A stretch of DNA of 64,000 nt from JBPCMN01 sp013695115 (GCA_051002235.1 JBPCMN010000042.1:1-64000); one strand, 5' to 3'; counted from the first letter of the stretch, positions 48,642-58,045 are shown. Notes: generated by a model from the letters alone, not told the origin. Numbers and translations: made by a program.

Positions 48642-51110
48642 ATGCCGGACGACGGCGCACAGCAGACGCTGGGGAACGTCGAGCCCATCGAGCTTCAAGA
48701 GGAGATGGAGCGCTCGTTCCTCGACTACGCCGTCTCGGTCATCACCGCACGCGCCCTGCCCGACGCGCGTGACGGTCTCAAGCCGGTGCAACGCCGGATC
48801 CTGTACGGAATGTACGACCAAGGCCTGCGACCCGACCGGAAGCACAAGAAGTCGGCCTCGGCCGTCGGCGACGTCATGAGCAAGTACCACCCGCACGACA
48901 GCACGGCCATCTACGACGCGCTGGCGCGCATGGCGCAGGACTTCTCGCTGCGAGAGCCCCTGGTCGACGGGCACGGGAACTTTGGCTCTCCCGACCCGAA
49001 CGACCGACCCGCGGCCGCGCGGTACACCGAAGCGCGGCTCGCGCCGCTGGCGATGGCGGTAGTAGGCGAGATCGACGAGGACACCGTCGACTTCGAGGAC
49101 ACCTACGACGGCGAGAACACCGAGCCCTCGGTGCTGCCGGCCCGCTATCCCAACATGCTCGTCAACGGCGCCGGCGGCATCGCGGTCGGCATGGCCACCA
49201 ACATCCCGCCCCACAACCTGGGCGAGGTGATCGACGCCGCCATCCACATGATCGACAACCCCGACGCCAAGCCCAAGGACCTGATGAACTTCGTGAAGGG
49301 CCCCGACTTCCCGACCGGCGCGCTGATCCTCGGCCGCAAGGGGATAGACGAGGCGTACAAGACCGGCCGCGGCTCCATCAAGATGCGCGCCGTCGCCGAG
49401 ATCGACGAGGGCGGCAAGCGCAACGAGATGCGCATCGTCGTCACAGAGGTCCCGTACCAGACGTCGGTCGAGGTGATCGGCCAGAAGATCGCCGAGCTCG
49501 TGAACGACCGCAAGATCGACGGTATCCGCGACGTGCGCAACGAGTCGTCGGGCGACACCACCAAGCTCGTCATCGAGCTCAAGCGCGACGCCAATCCGCA
49601 GATCGTGCTGAACCAGCTCTACAAGCACACGCCGATGCAGGCGACCTTCTCGGCGCACATGCTCGCCCTGGTCGACGGCGTGCCCCGCCTGCTCTCACTC
49701 GACCGGGCGATCGTCGTCTATGTCGCCCACCAGATCGAGGTCGTCACCCGCCGGACGCAGTACCGGCTCCGCAAGGCGCAGGAGCGCGAGCACATCCTCC
49801 AGGGCCTCGTCCGCGCCCTCGACATGATCGACGCGGTGATCGAGCTCATCCGGGGGGCGGCCGACGTCGACACCGCCCGCGCCGGGCTGATGGCCAAGCC
49901 GTTCGAGTTCACCGAGGTGCAGGCCAACTTCATCCTCGACATGCAGCTGCGCCGCCTCACCCAGCTCGAGGGTAGGAAGCTGCGCGACGACCTCGCCGAG
50001 ATCCAGGAGACAATCAAGGATCTCGAGTCGATTCTCAAGAGCAAGAAGAAGCTCCACACGGTCGTCAAGACGGAGCTCGGTGACATCCGCGACCAGTTCG
50101 CCACCGAGCGGCGCACGAAGATCACGCGCGACACCGGCGACCTCGACGTCCTCGATCTCATCGACGACGAAGAGGTCGTGGTCGTGCTCTCGAAGAAGGG
50201 TTACGTGAAGACGGTCGCGGCCGACTCGTTTCGGCGCCAGGGGCGCGGTGGGCGCGGGGTGGCGGCGGCGAAGCTGCGCGACGAGGATTATGTCGAGCAC
50301 CTGCTCATCACGAGTGCCCACTCCTATCTGCTGTTCTTCTCCAACCGGGGCCGCGTCTACCGGCTGCGAGCCCATGAGATCCCGATGAAGGAGCGGACCG
50401 CGCGCGGCACCGCGATCGTGAACCTGCTCTCCCTCGGGGCCGAGGAGAAGATCCAGGCGATCATCGACACCCGGACATACGAGGACGGCGCCTATCTCTT
50501 CTTCGCGACGAAGAAGGGAATGGTCAAGAAGACCCGGATCACCGAATACGACTCGAGCATCCGCAGCGGCCTGAGGGCGATCAACCTCAACGCCGGCGAC
50601 GAGCTCGTACGCGTGATCCAGACCACTGGGCGCAGCGACATCATGCTCGTGTCGCGCGAGGGCATGACGATCCGCTTCTCCGAAGGCGGTGTGCGCGCGA
50701 TGGGGCGCGCGACCGCGGGCGTGCGGGGAATGAAGCTCAAGGACAAAGCCGATGCGGTCGTGGCGTGCTCCGTCGCCCGCAACGACGCCGTCATGCTGTT
50801 CGTGAGCTCGAGCGGTCACGGCAAGCGGACGAAGTTGAGCCTCTTCAAGTGCCAGAACCGGGGCGGAACGGGCGTCAGGGGCATGAAGATCACTGCCGCC
50901 CGGGGGGGCGTAGTCTCCGCCTTCACCGTGGGCCCGGACGACGAAATCTTGGTGATCTCGTCGGGCGGCAATATCATCCGCATGGAAGCCAAAGAGATCT
51001 CGGCCCAAGGGCGGGACGCGACCGGCGTTCGGGTGGCCCGCCTCGGCGATGGCCAATCCGTGGTGGCGGTGGCGCCCGTGCTCGAAGCCGATGACGGAGA
51101 GGACACCTAG
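48642..51110 (+). CDS. gyrA: DNA gyrase subunit A
   Basis: 822 residues. Winged-helix and tower with catalytic Tyr128 in AAARYTEARLAPLAM; GyrA box variant QGRGGRG near 530; six beta-pinwheel blades after it. The quinolone region reads KYHPHDSTAIYDALARMAQD (residues 82-101), so the usual HPHGDS/A is HPHDST: Asp86, Ser87 and Thr88 stand at E. coli positions 81-83. No intein is present although GyrA is a common intein host. Starts 32 bases after gyrB. Confidence 0.97.
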   Translation: MPDDGAQQTLGNVEPIELQEEMERSFLDYAVSVITARALPDARDGLKPVQRRILYGMYDQGLRPDRKHKKSASAVGDVMSKYHPHDSTAIYDALARMAQDFSLREPLVDGHGNFGSPDPNDRPAAARYTEARLAPLAMAVVGEIDEDTVDFEDTYDGENTEPSVLPARYPNMLVNGAGGIAVGMATNIPPHNLGEVIDAAIHMIDNPDAKPKDLMNFVKGPDFPTGALILGRKGIDEAYKTGRGSIKMRAVAEIDEGGKRNEMRIVVTEVPYQTSVEVIGQKIAELVNDRKIDGIRDVRNESSGDTTKLVIELKRDANPQIVLNQLYKHTPMQATFSAHMLALVDGVPRLLSLDRAIVVYVAHQIEVVTRRTQYRLRKAQEREHILQGLVRALDMIDAVIELIRGAADVDTARAGLMAKPFEFTEVQANFILDMQLRRLTQLEGRKLRDDLAEIQETIKDLESILKSKKKLHTVVKTELGDIRDQFATERRTKITRDTGDLDVLDLIDDEEVVVVLSKKGYVKTVAADSFRRQGRGGRGVAAAKLRDEDYVEHLLITSAHSYLLFFSNRGRVYRLRAHEIPMKERTARGTAIVNLLSLGAEEKIQAIIDTRTYEDGAYLFFATKKGMVKKTRITEYDSSIRSGLRAINLNAGDELVRVIQTTGRSDIMLVSREGMTIRFSEGGVRAMGRATAGVRGMKLKDKADAVVACSVARNDAVMLFVSSSGHGKRTKLSLFKCQNRGGTGVRGMKITAARGGVVSAFTVGPDDEILVISSGGNIIRMEAKEISAQGRDATGVRVARLGDGQSVVAVAPVLEADDGEDT

Positions 51111-51115
51111 CCCGC

Positions 51116-51751
51116 ATGGCGAGATCCCCCGGCGAGATGGACCCTCGCCCGACGCGACCGGTCGGGGCCGTGCCGCCCCCGGCCGAACGCGCCCCTGCGC
51201 CCGCGCCCGCACCCGAACCCGCGCCCGCGCCCGCGCCCGCACCCGAACCCGCGCCCGACCCGGACGGGGACTCGCGCCGCCCGCCGGCGCGCTCGCGCCA
51301 ACCGGTCAAGGCGGCGCCGCCGAAGCCGACCCGGGCGGACCGCAAGGCCGATCGCAACGCTCGTCGGGCGGCCAAGCCGGTCAAGCGCGAACGGCGGCTG
51401 CGTCACACGATCCAGAAGGTCGACCTCTGGTCGGTGATGAAGCTGTCGCTGTGCTTCTACCTCTGCGGGCTGGCGGTCACGCTCGTGGCGCTCGTCTCCC
51501 TCTGGCTCATCGCCGACGCCTTCGGCATCGTCTCCAACGTCGAGGAGTTCGTCGGTGACCTGCTGTCGTCGGAGGACTTCACCTTCCTATCGGGCGAGAT
51601 GCTGCGAGGGGTGACGCTCGTCGGGCTGGTCGTCGTGATGCTCCAGGTCGTGGTCACGGTGATGTCGGCGGCGTTCTACAACCTGTTCGCGGAGCTGTTC
51701 GGCGGCATCGAGGTGACGGTCGTCGAGGAAGAGCCCGTCGCCCGTTCGTAG
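51116..51751 (+). CDS. DUF3566 family membrane protein
   Basis: 211 residues. N-terminal 90 residues are disordered with PAPAPEP repeats and basic segments; RRLRHTIQKVDLWSVMKLSL near 93 opens the DUF3566 domain, with two transmembrane helices (about 110-135 and 165-185). Equivalent to Rv0007 after gyrA in mycobacteria. Function unknown. Confidence 0.85.
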   Translation: MARSPGEMDPRPTRPVGAVPPPAERAPAPAPAPEPAPAPAPAPEPAPDPDGDSRRPPARSRQPVKAAPPKPTRADRKADRNARRAAKPVKRERRLRHTIQKVDLWSVMKLSLCFYLCGLAVTLVALVSLWLIADAFGIVSNVEEFVGDLLSSEDFTFLSGEMLRGVTLVGLVVVMLQVVVTVMSAAFYNLFAELFGGIEVTVVEEEPVARS

Positions 51752-51802
51752 GTTGCGAGTACGCTCGCTCGCCGTGCCCGGCGCAGACCACAAACGTGGC
51801 GC

Positions 51803-51876
51803 GGGGCTATAGCTCAGTCGGTTAGAGCGCATCCCTGATAAGGATGAGGTCGGTGGTTCGATTCCACCTAGCCCCA
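51803..51876 (+). tRNA. tRNA-Ile(GAT)
   Basis: 74 nt. Acceptor GGGGCTA pairs with TAGCCCC, discriminator A51876. Anticodon arm CATCC / CTGATAA / GGATG gives GAT. T-arm GGTGG-TTCGATT-CCACC. No CCA encoded. Confidence 0.97.
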
Positions 51877-51878
51877 CT

Positions 51879-52016
51879 GTGAAGACCTTCCGCCGTGGGT
51901 TGCTCGTCGCGCTAGTCGCGGTGCTGGTCGGCGGGTTCGTTCGTCTGCGAGGCAAGGGCGGGGTCCCGCCCACGAGCGGCGGCTGGCGGGAGCTCGAGGG
52001 TCCCGAGTTCCGTTGA
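51879..52016 (+). CDS. Small single-pass membrane peptide
   Basis: 45 residues from a GTG two bases after tRNA-Ile: MKTFRRGLLVALVAVLVGGF is basic then a helix of about 16 residues, followed by a polar tail (LRGKGGVPPTSGGWRELEG). Its stop overlaps the TTG start of the next gene (TTGA), the same coupling seen elsewhere in the window, which supports it. No family recognised. Confidence 0.5.
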   Translation: MKTFRRGLLVALVAVLVGGFVRLRGKGGVPPTSGGWRELEGPEFR

Positions 52017-53020
52017 CGGCCGTCCTGCTGGTCGGCACGGGCGCCGTCGGTGTCTGCGCCGCTCGTCAGCTCGTCGACACGCCCGGGCTCGAACGGCTCC
52101 TGATCGCCGGCCGCGACCACGCCCGGGTCCAGACCATCACGAACGCGCTGGGTGAGCGGGCCGAGCCGGCCCCGTTCGCGCCCGGCGACGCGCTTCCCGC
52201 CGGGGTCACCGCCGTCGCCACCGCCCTGCCGCCCGCGCTCGACGCCGCGGTCGCGGGCAGTGCGGTGGCCGCGGGTGTACCGGTCGCGTCGGTCGGCGAC
52301 GACGAGCACGCGGTGACCGCCCTGCTCGGCCTGGACGCCGGCGCCCGGGATGCGGGTATCGCGGTGGCGATCGGATGCGGGCTCGCACCTGGTCTCGCCG
52401 ACGTCCTCGCCCGCCATGCCGCCGGCGTGCTCGACCGGATCGACGAGGTGCACGTCGCCCGCTCGGGAGTAGCGGGGCCCACGTCGCGGGCCTCGCTTCG
52501 GAGGGCGCGGCGGGGCCGGCCGGCCGAGTGGCAGGACGGCGTCTGGCACCGGGAGCGGCGGGGTGCCGCTGAGCTCGTCTGGTTCCCCGACCCGGTGGGA
52601 GCGCGTGAGTGCGAGCCGGTCGCGGCGGGCACGGCGCTGCTGGTGGCTGAGTTCTCCGGTCTCCGCCGAGCGACGATGCGCTTCGACGAGCTCCCGCCGG
52701 CGAGCATCGCCGAGACTCTGACCCGGCGGCGCGCCGACGACAGCTGGGGCGCGGTGCGCGTCGAGGTCTGGGGGTGGCAGGGTCAGGTGCGCGCGCCGGT
52801 GGTATACGGCGTGATCGAGCGGACCGCGGTGGCAGCGGGAACGGTGCTGGCGGTGACCGCGGCGCGCCTCGCCGGCGCGCTCCCGACCCTCCCGCTGCGC
52901 GCCAGCCACGAGCACGGCGCGCAGGGTCTCGGCGCGCTGCTCGAGCCGCCACCGTTCCTGGCCGAGCTCGCCCGCCGGGGGGTCAAGGCCGCCGTGTTCG
53001 AGGGCGTGGCGGTTGCCTGA
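52013..53020 (+). CDS. Saccharopine dehydrogenase-like NAD(P)-binding protein
   Basis: 335 residues from a TTG overlapping the upstream peptide's stop. Rossmann motif VLLVGTGAVGVCAARQLV (residues 4-21), a second-strand LLIAGRDHARVQ near 29, and the saccharopine-family GCGLAPGLADVLARHAAG near 121. The substrate is unknown; it could be a lysine, polyketide or lipid enzyme. Confidence 0.72.
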   Translation: MTAVLLVGTGAVGVCAARQLVDTPGLERLLIAGRDHARVQTITNALGERAEPAPFAPGDALPAGVTAVATALPPALDAAVAGSAVAAGVPVASVGDDEHAVTALLGLDAGARDAGIAVAIGCGLAPGLADVLARHAAGVLDRIDEVHVARSGVAGPTSRASLRRARRGRPAEWQDGVWHRERRGAAELVWFPDPVGARECEPVAAGTALLVAEFSGLRRATMRFDELPPASIAETLTRRRADDSWGAVRVEVWGWQGQVRAPVVYGVIERTAVAAGTVLAVTAARLAGALPTLPLRASHEHGAQGLGALLEPPPFLAELARRGVKAAVFEGVAVA

Positions 53021-53279
53021 GCTCCGTCTCGAGCGAGCCGTGCGGACCCTGCCGGTCGACGGCGACATCGAAGTGACGGTCGCATCGCTGCGAGCCCGAG
53101 TCCAGTGGGACAACGCGCGCTCGGGTGGCAGCCTCGGCCTCGGCCTCGCCACGCCACTGGCGGTACGGCCCCGGAGCGGGCCGGCATTGTCGGTGCGTTT
53201 GACCGGACGAAGCGCCGCCGGGCTGGCGGCGGCAATGATCTGCCGAGGCGCCGCCGCGCCACCGAGAGGGGAGAACGAC

Positions 53280-53666
53280 ATGGACCAGCCCGAGCGGATC
53301 AGCTCGGTCGTGCCCAAGGTGGCCCAGTCCGACGAGATGGTGCGGACCTTCACCGCCGCCGCCACGGGGCAGGGAGTGGTCGGCGCCGCCACGACCGCCG
53401 GCGATCGAACGGCGGTGCCCCTGATCGAGACGATGTTCGCCGGCGGCTACGGCGGCGGGGGCGGCAGCGAGGGCGAGAAAGGGGACATCGGAGCGGGCGG
53501 CGGCGGCGGAGGATTCGCCCGCAGCCGGACCGTTGCGATTCTCGAGGTCGCGCCTGACGGCGTGCGGGTCAGGCCGGTCATCGACCAGACCGCGGTGATC
53601 CTCGCCGGGCTCGGTGCCGCGGTCGGCGTGCTCGGGGTGCTCCGGCGGGGTCGCCGCCGGCATTGA
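53280..53666 (+). CDS. GerW (YtfJ)-like sporulation-family protein
   Basis: 128 residues from ATG 53280 (preceded by AGAGGGGAG). The Gly-rich loop GGYGGGGGSEGEKGDIGAGG followed by RTVAILEVAPDGVRVRPVID near 88 and a hydrophobic end (AVILAGLGAAVGVLGVL) match GerW-family proteins, found in non-sporulating actinobacteria too. An in-frame TTG at 53013 would add 89 weakly supported residues and overlap the previous gene. Confidence 0.6.
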   Translation: MDQPERISSVVPKVAQSDEMVRTFTAAATGQGVVGAATTAGDRTAVPLIETMFAGGYGGGGGSEGEKGDIGAGGGGGGFARSRTVAILEVAPDGVRVRPVIDQTAVILAGLGAAVGVLGVLRRGRRRH

Positions 53667-53709
53667 GTCGAAGGGGCGCGCCGCGCGTTCCCGTACCATC
53701 GCGAGTCAC

Positions 53710-53783
53710 GGGGACGTAGCTCAGTTGGCTAGAGCACCTGCTTTGCAAGCAGGGGGTCGTGGGTTCGAGTCCCATCGTCTCCA
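53710..53783 (+). tRNA. tRNA-Ala(TGC)
   Basis: 74 nt. Acceptor GGGGACG with CGTCTCC contains the G3:U70 identity pair of alanine tRNAs; discriminator A53783. Anticodon arm CCTGC / TTTGCAA / GCAGG gives TGC. Follows tRNA-Ile(GAT) near gyrA, as in mycobacteria. Confidence 0.97.
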
Positions 53784-53882
53784 CCGACCGACGCCAGGCC
53801 GCGCCTACGGGAGGCGGATCTCGTGATCCCGTCGTCAGGCTCGGAGCTAGTGAACCGTGCTTGGAGCGGGCAGAGTCGTCGA

Positions 53883-54098
53883 CTACTGGGAGAGAGCCTC
53901 GGAGCCCTGGCTGTGGCGGCTGTCCTGGCGTCGAAGTGCCTGGTGGCGCTGGAGTCGGAGGTAGGCGGCGAGGACGACCGCCCGGTCGGCGGTCGGGGTC
54001 GAGCCTTCGTGCTCGATGAGTTGTTCGAGCGCGAGCGCGACCAGCGCCACATCCGGAGGTTCGAGATCGAGCCGGACCATCGGCCGGTTGGCGGTCAT
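53883..54098 (-). CDS. Short hypothetical protein
   Basis: 71 residues: MTANRPMVRLDLEPPDVALV then ALALEQLIEHEGSTPTADRA and a basic AYLRLQRHQALRRQDSRHSQ end. Mostly helical, acid N-terminus and basic C-terminus; a G-rich stretch precedes the ATG. Fills the gap between tRNA-Ala and the PAP2 gene. No family recognised; could be spurious. Confidence 0.4.
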   Translation of the reverse strand: MTANRPMVRLDLEPPDVALVALALEQLIEHEGSTPTADRAVVLAAYLRLQRHQALRRQDSRHSQGSEALSQ

Positions 54099-54166
54099 CG
54101 GGCCCCCCCCAAATCCGACAGATCGCCGCGAAGGGGGAGATTCTATACCTGGCCGCGGCCCGACCA

Positions 54167-54955
54167 TCAAGAGCGATCGGCCACTGAAAGCGGTCGGCCA
54201 CGCGCGGCACGTCGGAGGCGTCGCCAAACGCGGCGCGCCGAGGCCAGGGCATAGGCGAGGCCCAGCACCACCCAGCCGCCGACCGCGTCGAGGAAGAAGT
54301 GGTTGCCGGTGACGACGGTGCAGAACAACTGGGCCGCCGGGTAAGCGACGAGCAGTGCCTTCGCCCACGGCCGGCGGACGAGCGGCCACAGCGCCAGCGC
54401 GATCCAAGTCGACCAGCCGATGTGGAGGCTGGGCATGGCCGCGTAGAGGTTGTCGGCGCTGGGATCACGGCTCGCCTCGCCCAGCCCGAAGTACTCGACG
54501 CGGGTGTCGACGAAGCCGTAGCTCGCCGGCAGCAGGCGGGGTGGCATCAGGGGGTAGAGCCAGAACCCGGCCAGGGCCAGCCCCAGCATCACGATCAGGG
54601 TGTTGCGCCAGCGCACGTACCGTGCCGGCGCCTTGATGTAGAGCCACACCAGCGCGACCACCGGCATCACGAAGTGCACGCTGGCGTAGAAGATGTTCCA
54701 GAACGAGATGAAGGCGCGATAGGGGAGGAACCACTCCTGGATGGTCTCCTCGTGATAGATGCCGAGGAGCCGCTCACCCCGGATCACCTGCCGGGCGTGG
54801 CGAAAGGCGTCGGCCTCGGAGCCGATGAGCTGGTCGCGGGCCCAGTCGTAGACAGTGGTGACGGCGCGGACCCCGATGATCTCGAGGACCCAGCCGAAGC
54901 GGATCCGCCGGCTGCGCGGGGTGGGTGCGTCCGCCTCGAGCCGCCCGGGAGTCAC
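54167..54955 (-). CDS. PAP2 superfamily membrane phosphatase/transferase
   Basis: 262 residues from GTG 54955; a longer frame upstream overlaps the divergent kinase leader. About six transmembrane helices. Phosphatase motifs MPSLHIGWSTWIAL near 189 and VVTGNHFFLDAVGGW near 225 provide two catalytic His; the N-terminal Lys-x6-RP motif is weak. Resembles PAP2 proteins of the inositol-phosphoryl-ceramide-synthase type, so lipid phosphatase or phosphotransferase activity is likely. Confidence 0.8.
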   Translation of the reverse strand: MTPGRLEADAPTPRSRRIRFGWVLEIIGVRAVTTVYDWARDQLIGSEADAFRHARQVIRGERLLGIYHEETIQEWFLPYRAFISFWNIFYASVHFVMPVVALVWLYIKAPARYVRWRNTLIVMLGLALAGFWLYPLMPPRLLPASYGFVDTRVEYFGLGEASRDPSADNLYAAMPSLHIGWSTWIALALWPLVRRPWAKALLVAYPAAQLFCTVVTGNHFFLDAVGGWVVLGLAYALASARRVWRRLRRAARGRPLSVADRS

Positions 54956-55031
54956 CGCGGGCGAAAGTAGCCCCACGCAAGGTGGGAGAATGGCTGGTCG
55001 GAAGGGTCCACGCCCGACATCTGGGGGAGCG

Positions 55032-56699
55032 ATGGGGAGGGCAGCCCGGCGCGTCAGGTTGATGCTGGCGGTGGCGGTGGCGGTCGCGATCCCGTTCGCC
55101 CCCGGCCTCACCCGCGCCGAGCGGTTCGCGCTCGCCGGGCTCGTTCTCGGCTACGCGGCCCTGGCGGCGGTGTTCGACGAGATCGGGGCCCGCCGCACCC
55201 GCTTCCCGGCCACGCCCTTGAGTGCGCCGGCCGGCGTGGCCACGATCTTCGGGGCGACCCTCGTGCTCCCCGAGCTCCAGCCGGTGGCGCTCGTCTTCTA
55301 CGTCGTCGCGGTGGCGTTCTACACCGCGATCGGCGGGATCCGGCTCGGGCTCGGTCTCGCCGCGGTCGCGGTGGGCGGTGCGGTCACCGCCCACCTCCTC
55401 GCCCCGAGCGACGAGCAGCTCGAGCCCCTCGCACTGGCGGCGTTCGCGGTGCTCCTGCCCGCGGTCGCGGCGGCCGCCGAGTTCCTGGCCCGGAGCCGGC
55501 GCCGCACCGCCGAGCGGCTGGCGCGGCTGCACGACGCGCTCCGAGCCGTGAGCGTCACCCCCGACCTTCAGGCCACCCTCGACTCGATCGCGGAGTCGAG
55601 CGCGGCAGCGGTGGGCGCGGCCGCCGCCGGCATCCTCCTGCGCGAGGAGGACCGGCTGGTTCCGGCCGCGTCCAGTTCCGGACGGCCCGAATGGATGAGC
55701 GACGGCGCTCGCGACACCGGTCCGTTCGCGCGGGCGATGAAGCGCCGAGAGACCGTCGTCGCACCCGACGGACGTCGGTCTCTCGTGGCGGTGCCGCTGC
55801 GGGTGAGCGGTGAACCCATCGGCGTCCTGGCCGCCGCCTTCTCCGGGACGGGCGGCCCGGCCCGTGACGATCTCACGTTGCTCGAGACCTACGCGGAGCA
55901 GGCGGCACTGGTCATCGTGCAGGCCCAGGCGTTCGAGCGTGAGCGGCAGGCGGCCGAGCAGCTCGCCGAAGCGGACCGGCTCAAAGGCGAGTTCCTGGGC
56001 ATGGTGTCGCACGAGCTGCGCACGCCGCTTACCGTGGTGAAGGGTGTCGTCGACACCGTGCTCCTCCACTGGGAGCGCCTGCCCGACGAGCGTCGGCGCG
56101 AGCTGCTGGTCCGGGCATCCGGCAACGCCGACGAGCTGAACCGTCTGGTCGGCCAGCTGCTCGACTTCGCCCGCATTGAAGCCGAGCGGGTCCGTCTCGA
56201 ACCCGAGGTGCTGACGGTGCGGGTGTTGGTGGAGACGGCGCTGGAGCAGCTGGGGGCGGTGCTCGAGCGGCACCGAATCGAGGTCGACGTACCCGAATCG
56301 CTGGCGGTCATGGCCGATGCCGATGCCCTGGCCCACGTGCTGACCAACCTGCTCGTCAACGCGGCCAGGTTCGCGCCCCCCGGAAGTCTGATCATGGTGT
56401 CGGCCCGCGATGCCGATGACGAGGTGGTGATCTCGGTCGTCGACGAGGGGCCCGGCGTCGCGCCCGACGACCGTGAGCGCATCTTCGAGCGCTTCTACCA
56501 GGCGCCGGTTCACGCGTCGGCGCGCAAGGGGACCGGGATCGGGCTGGGCATCGCCCGGACCCTGGTCGAGCTGCACGGCGGCCGCATCTGGGTGGAGGGT
56601 CTGCCTGCCCCCGGCTCCACGTTCTCGTTCACGATGCCCGACGCCTCCGCATCCGACCGCGCTCCCGGCGCGACGCCAGCCGCGGCGGCCGGGGCATGA
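55032..56699 (+). CDS. Sensor histidine kinase (membrane, GAF, HisKA, HATPase)
   Basis: 555 residues from ATG 55032 (GGGGGAG upstream). Four to six N-terminal transmembrane helices (residues 5-150), a GAF-like domain (about 175-300), HisKA with His327 in MVSHELRTPLTVVKGVVDTV, and an HATPase with the N box LTNLLVNAARFAPP near 440 and G boxes DEGPGVAPDDRE and GTGIGLGIARTLVELHGGR. Overlaps the next kinase by ATGA. No response regulator gene is nearby. Confidence 0.92.
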   Translation: MGRAARRVRLMLAVAVAVAIPFAPGLTRAERFALAGLVLGYAALAAVFDEIGARRTRFPATPLSAPAGVATIFGATLVLPELQPVALVFYVVAVAFYTAIGGIRLGLGLAAVAVGGAVTAHLLAPSDEQLEPLALAAFAVLLPAVAAAAEFLARSRRRTAERLARLHDALRAVSVTPDLQATLDSIAESSAAAVGAAAAGILLREEDRLVPAASSSGRPEWMSDGARDTGPFARAMKRRETVVAPDGRRSLVAVPLRVSGEPIGVLAAAFSGTGGPARDDLTLLETYAEQAALVIVQAQAFERERQAAEQLAEADRLKGEFLGMVSHELRTPLTVVKGVVDTVLLHWERLPDERRRELLVRASGNADELNRLVGQLLDFARIEAERVRLEPEVLTVRVLVETALEQLGAVLERHRIEVDVPESLAVMADADALAHVLTNLLVNAARFAPPGSLIMVSARDADDEVVISVVDEGPGVAPDDRERIFERFYQAPVHASARKGTGIGLGIARTLVELHGGRIWVEGLPAPGSTFSFTMPDASASDRAPGATPAAAAGA

Positions 56700-58045
56700 C
56701 GGCGATCATGCGACGCCTGGTGCCGGCGGCCGCGTTCACGCTCGTGGGCTTCGCCGCGCTGGCGAGCCCGGCCGCGACCGCGGCGCCGGCGGGCCCGCTG
56801 CCGCCGATCACGACCCCGCCACTCCCCATCCCCCTCCCGGTCAACCCCAACGAGCTGCTGGGCTCGGTCGGCGATGCCGTCGAGCAGCTCGTCGGCGGGA
56901 TCCCCCTCCCCGGCGCCGCGCCCGCACCCGCCCCGGCTCCGGCACCCGCTCCGGGTCCGGCACCCGCTCCGGGTCCGGCCCCGGCCACCATTCCGCCGGC
57001 CGCGCCGCCGCCGGTACCGGCGGACACCGAGGCGGTCCCCGCGGACGGGCCAGCCGGACCCGACGCCGGACCGGCGGCGGGCGACGACGACTCCGGAGCC
57101 GACGGCGGCCCCAGCTCGCTGCCGGCGCGGCTCGGTGCCGCCGCCGGGACGGGCGCCAACCTGCTGTTGCTGGCGCTGGGCCTCGGCCTCGCCTTGGTCG
57201 CCGCCAGCCCCCGCGGCCCGACCTACCGCCGGGCGCGACGCGAGGTGCTCGACCGGCTGGCGGACGCGTACGATCAACAGCACCGGGCGGCCGAGGAGCT
57301 CGCCGAGGCCAACCGGCTCAAAGGCGAGTTCCTGAGCATGGTCTCGCACGAGCTGCGCACGCCGCTGACCTCGGTCAAGGGTTTCGTCGACACCGTGCTC
57401 CTCCACTGGGACCGGTTCCCCGAGGAGCAGCGGCGCGAGCTCCTCGACCGGGCATCCGGGCGCGCCGACGAGCTGACCCGACTCATTTCCCAGCTGCTCG
57501 ACTTCGCCTCGATCGAAGCCGACCGGGTCGACGTCGACCTGCGGGTGCTGGACGTGCGCGAGCTCGTCGACGTGGTCATCGGTGACGTCGCCCCGGTTGT
57601 GGCCGACCACCGCATCGAGGTCGAGGTGACCGAGGAGCTCGTCATGACCGCCGATGCCGACGCGTTCTCACACGTCCTCGTCAACCTGTTGACCAACGCG
57701 GTGAAGTTCTCACCCGACGACAGCACCATCCGCGTCCAGGCCCGGGCCGAGCGCCACGAGGTCGTGGTGTCGGTCGCCGACCAGGGCACCGGCATCTCCG
57801 TCGAGGATCAGCGCCGAATCTTCGACCGCTTCTACCAGTCGGACGCATCCGAAGGCGACGGGAACGGGTCGCGACGCGGCACCGGCATCGGTCTCGCCAT
57901 TGCCCAGCGCTTCACCGAGGTGCAGGGGGGGCGGATCTGGGTCGAGAGCGCGCCCGGGCAGGGCTCGACCTTCTTCTTCACTCTGCCGGTCGGTCGCGTC
58001 GCCGCCACTCGAGTGGTCGCGACCGCCACGCCGGCACCGGACTAG
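56696..58045 (+). CDS. Sensor histidine kinase, paralogue of the preceding one
   Basis: 449 residues. Signal-type hydrophobic N-terminus, a Pro/Ala-rich region with PAPAPAPAPAPGPAPAPGPA at about 80-100, one transmembrane helix (about 150-168), HisKA with His218 in MVSHELRTPLTSVKGFVDTV, N box LVNLLTNAVKFSPD near 325, G boxes DQGTGISVEDQRR and GTGIGLAIAQRF. The HisKA region is nearly the same as in the upstream kinase, so they arose by duplication. It ends TAG overlapping the convergent stop of the thioesterase (CTAG). Confidence 0.9.
   Translation: MTAIMRRLVPAAAFTLVGFAALASPAATAAPAGPLPPITTPPLPIPLPVNPNELLGSVGDAVEQLVGGIPLPGAAPAPAPAPAPAPGPAPAPGPAPATIPPAAPPPVPADTEAVPADGPAGPDAGPAAGDDDSGADGGPSSLPARLGAAAGTGANLLLLALGLGLALVAASPRGPTYRRARREVLDRLADAYDQQHRAAEELAEANRLKGEFLSMVSHELRTPLTSVKGFVDTVLLHWDRFPEEQRRELLDRASGRADELTRLISQLLDFASIEADRVDVDLRVLDVRELVDVVIGDVAPVVADHRIEVEVTEELVMTADADAFSHVLVNLLTNAVKFSPDDSTIRVQARAERHEVVVSVADQGTGISVEDQRRIFDRFYQSDASEGDGNGSRRGTGIGLAIAQRFTEVQGGRIWVESAPGQGSTFFFTLPVGRVAATRVVATATPAPD

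Noticed and set aside
48642..51110. Possible intein in gyrA
   Set aside because: The sequence around Tyr128 is uninterrupted and total length is 822 residues.
51190..51260. Tandem repeat (CCCGCGCCCGCACCC-type) as a CRISPR or minisatellite
   Set aside because: It encodes the PAPAPEP repeats of the DUF3566 protein in frame; no spacers.
53013..53279. N-terminal extension of the GerW-like protein from TTG 53013
   Set aside because: Overlaps the previous gene, lacks a ribosome site and adds unconserved residues, whereas ATG 53280 has a good one. It stays possible.
56920..56995. Similar Pro/Ala-coding repeat
   Set aside because: In-frame low-complexity region of the second histidine kinase, not a mobile or CRISPR element.
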